This document shows positions 58,760 to 60,866 of a stretch of 60,866 nucleotides of DNA, piece by piece. The notes below the pieces were generated by a model, which saw only the letters and a program-made list of their open reading frames with translations, was not told where the DNA came from and made no database searches. How positions within the stretch are numbered: the first letter of the stretch is position 1; each line of letters begins with the position of its first letter. Both the position numbers and the translations under genes were made by a program. This stretch comes from CAYUXF01 sp964448755 (GTDB lineage Bacteria; Margulisbacteria; Termititenacia; Termititenacales; CAYUXF01), in assembly GCA_964448755.1 (NCBI GenBank), contig CAYUXF010000001.1:1-60866 (forward strand). The letters run 5' to 3'.

Positions 58760-59827
58760 CTAATTAGCTAAATATTTTTTCAAACACTCTATAAAAAAAG
58801 AATTTTGTTCAGGAGTACCAATAGTCACGCGAATAGCATCACTGACGCCAAACCCTTTCATCGGTCTGATAGTAACACCCATTGCCATCAGTTTTTCAAA
58901 AGCGTCCAGACAATCGCGACCTATTCTAACAAAAATAAAGTTGGCCTCTGTCTGACAGTACTGCAAGCCAAGTTCAGAAAATTTCTCATATAAAAAAGCA
59001 CGTCCTATATTATTGACCTCCAGCGAACGCCAGATAAACTCTTCATCATCAAGAGCTGCCAAGGCCGCCTCTTGCGCAAAAGAATTGACATTAAAAGGTT
59101 CGCGAGCTTTGTTTAAATTATTGATCAGTTCCGGATCACCAATGGCATAACCAACACGCAATCCTGCCAGACCATATATTTTAGAAAAAGTTCTGGTGAT
59201 CAGCATATTCTTATACTTTGGTAAAAAAGTTATCGTGTCTGGATACTCTTCAGTCATAACATATTCATAATAAGCTTCATCCACCACAACCAAAATATCA
59301 TCAGGAACTTTGAGCATAAATTCTTCAAACTCTTTAACAGTAAAAAAAGTACCTGTCGGATTATTGGGATTACAAAGAAAAATAACTTTAGTTTGCGGCG
59401 TAATCGCTTTAGCTATGGCGGTCAATTGAAAGCGGTCATCAGTCATTGGGGCATAGACCGGTGTAGCGCCAAATAATTTAGCAGCAAATGTATATTCGGA
59501 AAAAGTGCACTCAGATGTCAGCATTTCGTCACCAGGATTTAAAAGCGCGGCAGCAATAAAAATAAAAATTTCGTCCGAACCATTGCCAAGAATAAAATTC
59601 TCGGGCTTAAGTAAATACTTTTGTGCTAGGCGCTCTTTGAGCTTAACACAACCACCGTCAGGATAAAGCGCTACATTCTCCACCGCTTTTTTTAAAGCGG
59701 CCTGTGCTAAAGGAGAGGTCCCCAGCGGGTTTTCATTAGAAGCCAGTTTAATAGCTCCTTCTTTTAATTTACCTGGAACATACGGTTTAATTTCTGCAAT
59801 ATTGTTTTTTATTTTCATGACTGGCAT
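58760..59827 (-). CDS. hisC: histidinol-phosphate aminotransferase
   Basis: The 355-residue PLP fold-type I aminotransferase shows IKLASNENPLGTSPLAQAAL, LGNGSDEIFIFIAAALLNPG, LCNPNNPTGTF, VDEAYYEYV and the PLP Lys in TRTFSKIYGLAGLRVGYAIG. It converts imidazole acetol phosphate to histidinol phosphate, and some members also act on aromatic keto acids. No other his gene is here. Start ATG 59827 or ATG 59818 are both possible; neither has a clear ribosome-binding site, and a TAAAAT box lies close upstream. Confidence 0.92.
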   Translation of the reverse strand: MPVMKIKNNIAEIKPYVPGKLKEGAIKLASNENPLGTSPLAQAALKKAVENVALYPDGGCVKLKERLAQKYLLKPENFILGNGSDEIFIFIAAALLNPGDEMLTSECTFSEYTFAAKLFGATPVYAPMTDDRFQLTAIAKAITPQTKVIFLCNPNNPTGTFFTVKEFEEFMLKVPDDILVVVDEAYYEYVMTEEYPDTITFLPKYKNMLITRTFSKIYGLAGLRVGYAIGDPELINNLNKAREPFNVNSFAQEAALAALDDEEFIWRSLEVNNIGRAFLYEKFSELGLQYCQTEANFIFVRIGRDCLDAFEKLMAMGVTIRPMKGFGVSDAIRVTIGTPEQNSFFIECLKKYLAN

Positions 59828-59871
59828 TTAAACATATTTTAAATTTTTCTTAAATAGCAATTTAAAAAATG

Positions 59872-59909
59872 CAAAAAAAAAGCCCTGTACTTTAGTACAG
59901 GGCTTTTAA
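59872..59909 (-). terminator. strong terminator after tuf
   Basis: A perfect 11 bp stem (59881-59891 with 59894-59904) is flanked by an A-run on one side and T-rich sequence on the other. On the minus strand nine T residues follow the stem. It ends tuf transcription 27 bp after the stop and separates it from hisC. Confidence 0.92.
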
Positions 59910-59931
59910 ATTTAAAAAGATCTAAAAACTA

Positions 59932-60866
59932 TTATTCAATAATTTTAGAAACAACGCCGGAACCTACTGTTCTGCCACCTTCACGGATAGCAAAACGCAA
60001 GCCCTGTTCAATAGCAACCGGAGTGATCAACTCAATTTTCATTGTAATGTTGTCACCAGGCATTACCATTTCAACACCGTCCGGCAGAACAATTTTACCG
60101 GTTACGTCTGTTGTTCTGATATAGAACTGAGGCTGGTAACCTTTGAAGAAAGGAGTATGACGTCCACCTTCTTCTTTTTTAAGAACGTAAACTTCGGCCT
60201 CAAACTTTGTATGAGGGTTAATAGAACCTGTTTTACAAAGAACCTGTCCTGTTTCAATATCTTTCTTTTCAACACCTCTTAAAAGCAGACCAACGTTATC
60301 ACCGCACTGACCTTCATCAAGTACTTTTCTAAACATTTCAACGCCGGTAATAGTGGTCTTTTTTCTTTCGTCGGTCATACCGATAATTTCAACTTCTTCG
60401 CCAACTTTAACAATACCTCTCTCGATTCTACCGGTAGCAACTGTACCACGGCCGGTAATAGAGAAAACGTCTTCAACTGGCATTAAGAAAGGCTTATCGA
60501 TATCTCTTTCTGGAACAGGAATATAAGAATCAACAGCATCCATCAATTCCATAATCTTAGCAGCATATTCGGCATCACCTTCCAGCGCCTTAAGAGCAGA
60601 ACCTCTAATGATCGGTGTAGCATCACCAGGGAAATTGTAGTTACTCAATAACTCTCTAACTTCCATTTCAACCAGGTCCAGCAATTCCGGATCATCAACC
60701 ATATCGCATTTATTTAAGAAAACAACGATATAAGGAACGTTTACCTGACGAGCCAGTAGAATGTGTTCACGTGTCTGAGGCATCGGACCATCAGCAGCAG
60801 AAACTACCAGAATAGCGCCGTCCATCTGCGCAGCACCAGTGATCATGTTTTTAACATAGTCAGCGT
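59932..60866 (-). CDS. tuf: translation elongation factor EF-Tu (3' part, gene continues past the right edge)
   Basis: About 311 residues are visible. The frame continues to the window edge, so the N-terminus with the first G motif is missing. Present are NMITGAAQMDGAILVVSAAD, the guanine-specificity NKCD (VVFLNKCDMVDDPEL), SALKALEGD and domains 2 and 3 up to REGGRTVGSGVVSKIIE. EF-Tu-GTP delivers aminoacyl-tRNA to the ribosome. Confidence 0.98.
   Translation of the reverse strand, partial: ADYVKNMITGAAQMDGAILVVSAADGPMPQTREHILLARQVNVPYIVVFLNKCDMVDDPELLDLVEMEVRELLSNYNFPGDATPIIRGSALKALEGDAEYAAKIMELMDAVDSYIPVPERDIDKPFLMPVEDVFSITGRGTVATGRIERGIVKVGEEVEIIGMTDERKKTTITGVEMFRKVLDEGQCGDNVGLLLRGVEKKDIETGQVLCKTGSINPHTKFEAEVYVLKKEEGGRHTPFFKGYQPQFYIRTTDVTGKIVLPDGVEMVMPGDNITMKIELITPVAIEQGLRFAIREGGRTVGSGVVSKIIE

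Noticed and set aside
1..60866. CRISPR arrays, insertion sequences or prophage genes
   Set aside because: No regularly spaced repeats, transposase, integrase or phage structural motifs were seen in any gene or gap.

Overview
The window is a gene-dense, A+T-rich bacterial chromosome segment (about 40% G+C by eye) with short intergenic gaps, many 1-17 bp gene overlaps, and no insertion sequence, prophage or CRISPR array. The cell is diderm: LptB and an LptF/LptG-type permease, an AsmA-like protein, TolC-MacA-MacB, a beta-barrel protein and a lipoprotein are all present. It is rod-shaped and makes peptidoglycan (MreC, MreD, PBP2, RodA, MraY, MurD, MurG, FtsW). It also has SepF, normally a monoderm/cyanobacterial (Terrabacteria) division protein. 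A diderm with SepF, a flagellar-type sigma factor, GTP-PEPCK and cellulose/glucan-processing enzymes suggests a Cyanobacteria-related candidate phylum such as Margulisbacteria (WOR-1/Termititenax-like). That assignment is inference from gene content only.

Layout. 1-2.35 kb: radical SAM protein, trmB and a ParE/Phd-type toxin-antitoxin pair with a perfect palindromic operator. 2.4-8.5 kb: tyrA-murG, two exported unknowns, a pilin-like protein, then gmk-rpoZ-coaC-coaB-priA stub. In that last cluster the usual CoaBC fusion is split by one in-frame stop, and PriA is reduced to its N-terminal DNA-binding domain. 8.6-14.5 kb: GTP-PEP carboxykinase, a KaiC-like/PEP-synthase-like protein, a beta-barrel protein and a small unknown. 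14.7-22.7 kb: tolC-macA-macB, patatin, MarC, flavodoxin-ferredoxin and a DEAD-box helicase. 22.7-29.5 kb: tRNA-Leu(AAG), lptF/lptB, a glycosyltransferase, an unknown with a PRTase-like loop, tRNA-Thr(CGU) followed by a hairpin-rich island bounded by a copy of the tRNA 3' end, and an AsmA-like gene. 29.5-35.9 kb: mreC-mreD-PBP2-rodA, lepB, rplS, sepF. 36-41.8 kb: hrcA-grpE-dnaK-dnaJ under a CIRCE element, and a degenerate NtrC-like AAA+ protein. 41.8-49.7 kb: mraY-murD-unknown-ftsW (probable ATT start)-unknown-sigma factor-WecA-like transferase. 49.7-60.9 kb: GH94 phosphorylase, ilvE, a TPR-like unknown, a GH5-like exported enzyme, a GNAT-DUF2156 fusion, gcvT, hisC and the 3' part of tuf.

Themes. 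(1) Several operon heads carry a -10 box 5-10 bp before the start codon, so their mRNAs should be leaderless or nearly so; hrcA is the clearest case because its promoter is buried in CIRCE. (2) Several housekeeping proteins are shortened: PriA stub, MurG with an internal deletion, compact MurD and HrcA, and a degenerate sigma54-activator-like protein. This fits a streamlining or host-associated lineage. (3) Polysaccharide use is supported by the secreted GH5-like enzyme and the cytoplasmic GH94 phosphorylase.
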